Positions 63,472 through 64,000 of a stretch of DNA of 64,000 bases are shown piece by piece (position 1 is the stretch's first letter; the number at the start of each line of letters is the position of its first letter). The position numbers were made by a program, and so were the translations under genes. This stretch comes from Sphingobacterium bambusae (lineage in GTDB: Bacteria > Bacteroidota > Bacteroidia > Sphingobacteriales > Sphingobacteriaceae). The notes beneath the pieces were generated by a model. The model searched no databases, was not told the origin of the DNA, and saw nothing but the letters and a program-made list of their open reading frames with translations. The stretch lies in NCBI RefSeq assembly GCF_033955345.1, contig NZ_CP138332.1, forward strand, positions 3,162,001-3,226,000. Reading direction: 5' to 3'.

Positions 63472-64000
63472 ATGAGATTGCTAACAAGAAAAATATATAT
63501 AGGCATTGCTTTATTTTCCGGCTTGTGCTTAGGTAGCTGTGATCATGATGCATGGTTTGACCGCGAATCTAAATCATTAATTATGGAGGAGCCGCTATGG
63601 AACGATCCAAAGCTGACGAATGGGTTGTTGGCCAATCTATATGATCGATTGCCTACAATGCATGGGGTTTTTAATACGGGTGGGATGACGGAACTGGATG
63701 ATGCCATGTGGTCGGGACACCGTGATCAAAACTGGCGAAACGATTTTCAATTTGCGGATGATTATGGGCGCTATTGGGATTATGGCTTGATCAGAGAAAT
63801 TAATATTGCTTTGGAAAGCATCCAAACGAAAAGCACGTTGCTAACCGAAGACCAAAAAAAACAATTTTTGGCAGAATTACGTTTCATCCGCGCTTTTGTA
63901 TACTTTGAAATGGTGAAACGTATGGGGGGAGTACCTATCGTCACTACGCAATTGATCTACGACTTCAGTGGTGATCCAACTCCATTGCAAGTTCCACGTG
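63472..64000 (+). CDS. SusD/RagB-family lipoprotein, 3'-truncated by window edge
   Basis: The first ~176 codons are in the window. ATG 63472 starts two bases after the SusC stop. Signal peptide ALFSGLCLGSC with lipid Cys near residue 23, then DHDAWFDRE. The SusD N-terminal pattern is seen in LWNDPKLTNGLLANLYDRLP (the 'W'-'l..aYagl' helix) and in the TPR segment QFLAELRFIRAFVYFEMVKR followed by MGGVPIVT. Open to the last base. Confidence 0.92.
   Translation, partial: MRLLTRKIYIGIALFSGLCLGSCDHDAWFDRESKSLIMEEPLWNDPKLTNGLLANLYDRLPTMHGVFNTGGMTELDDAMWSGHRDQNWRNDFQFADDYGRYWDYGLIREINIALESIQTKSTLLTEDQKKQFLAELRFIRAFVYFEMVKRMGGVPIVTTQLIYDFSGDPTPLQVPR

Noticed and set aside
1..64000. tRNA/rRNA genes, insertion sequences, phage genes or CRISPR arrays
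   Set aside because: I found no transposase or integrase motifs, no regularly spaced repeats and no cloverleaf or rRNA-like stretches on reading both strands; a tRNA scan would be needed to exclude tRNAs formally.

Overview
The window comes from a Bacteroidota genome, most likely the Sphingobacteriaceae (Pedobacter, Sphingobacterium, Olivibacter and relatives); I cannot name the genus. The evidence is four SusC/SusD pairs, many SPII lipoproteins with Cys lipoboxes, a hybrid two-component regulator (propeller-HK-REC-AraC), and promoters of the Bacteroidota type (TTTG, about 20 bp, TAnnTTTG). I saw no rRNA, tRNA, insertion sequence, phage gene or CRISPR array.

Region 1 (1-20150) is one long plus-strand operon of outer-membrane and surface proteins. 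It holds a SusC (cut by the window start), SusD, FAS1 lipoprotein and DUF5007-like lipoprotein; then a second SusC, SusD, FAS1 and delta-60-repeat lipoprotein; then an alkaline-phosphatase-like/LamG lipoprotein, an M60 metallopeptidase with an F5/8C domain, a second phosphatase-like/LamG lipoprotein, and a DUF4998-like/F5/8C lipoprotein. A strong terminator follows at 20112-20148. The M60 protease and the carbohydrate-binding modules suggest a glycoprotein target.

Region 2 (20235-26702) holds housekeeping and accessory genes: a small membrane protein, a TetR-type regulator, an exported alpha/beta hydrolase, class I fructose-1,6-bisphosphatase (fbp), a small lipoprotein, and an orphan hybrid histidine kinase.

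Region 3 (27130-44234) is an N-acetylglucosamine block. nagA and a LacI regulator are followed by two GH20 hexosaminidases and an NagP/FucP-type sugar transporter. Next come a convergent second LacI regulator and a plus-strand operon of SusC, SusD, a FAS1-DNRLRE-cadherin-like lipoprotein, a GH16-like lipoprotein and a NagB-like deaminase. A palindrome centred on GGTAACGTTACC lies at two or three sites in front of nagA and the GH20 genes. A different palindrome overlaps the -33 box of the SusC operon. Together the genes would cleave GlcNAc from polymers or glycans, import it, deacetylate GlcNAc-6-P and deaminate GlcN-6-P to fructose-6-P. No GlcNAc kinase or GH18 chitinase is in view.

Region 4 (44247-53409) holds a GH28 lipoprotein (minus), a second TetR-type regulator, a coiled-coil exported protein, a Tat-exported phospholipase C, and a three-gene envelope-glycosylation cluster: a GT83/ArnT-like transferase, a GT2 polyprenyl-phosphate glycosyltransferase, and a tandem LAB_N membrane protein with a visible internal duplication.

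Region 5 (53785-64000) is another polysaccharide-utilisation locus: a GH97 glycosidase, the hybrid two-component regulator, SusC, and a SusD cut by the window end. Direct repeats 22 bp apart upstream of this SusC are candidate binding sites for the regulator.
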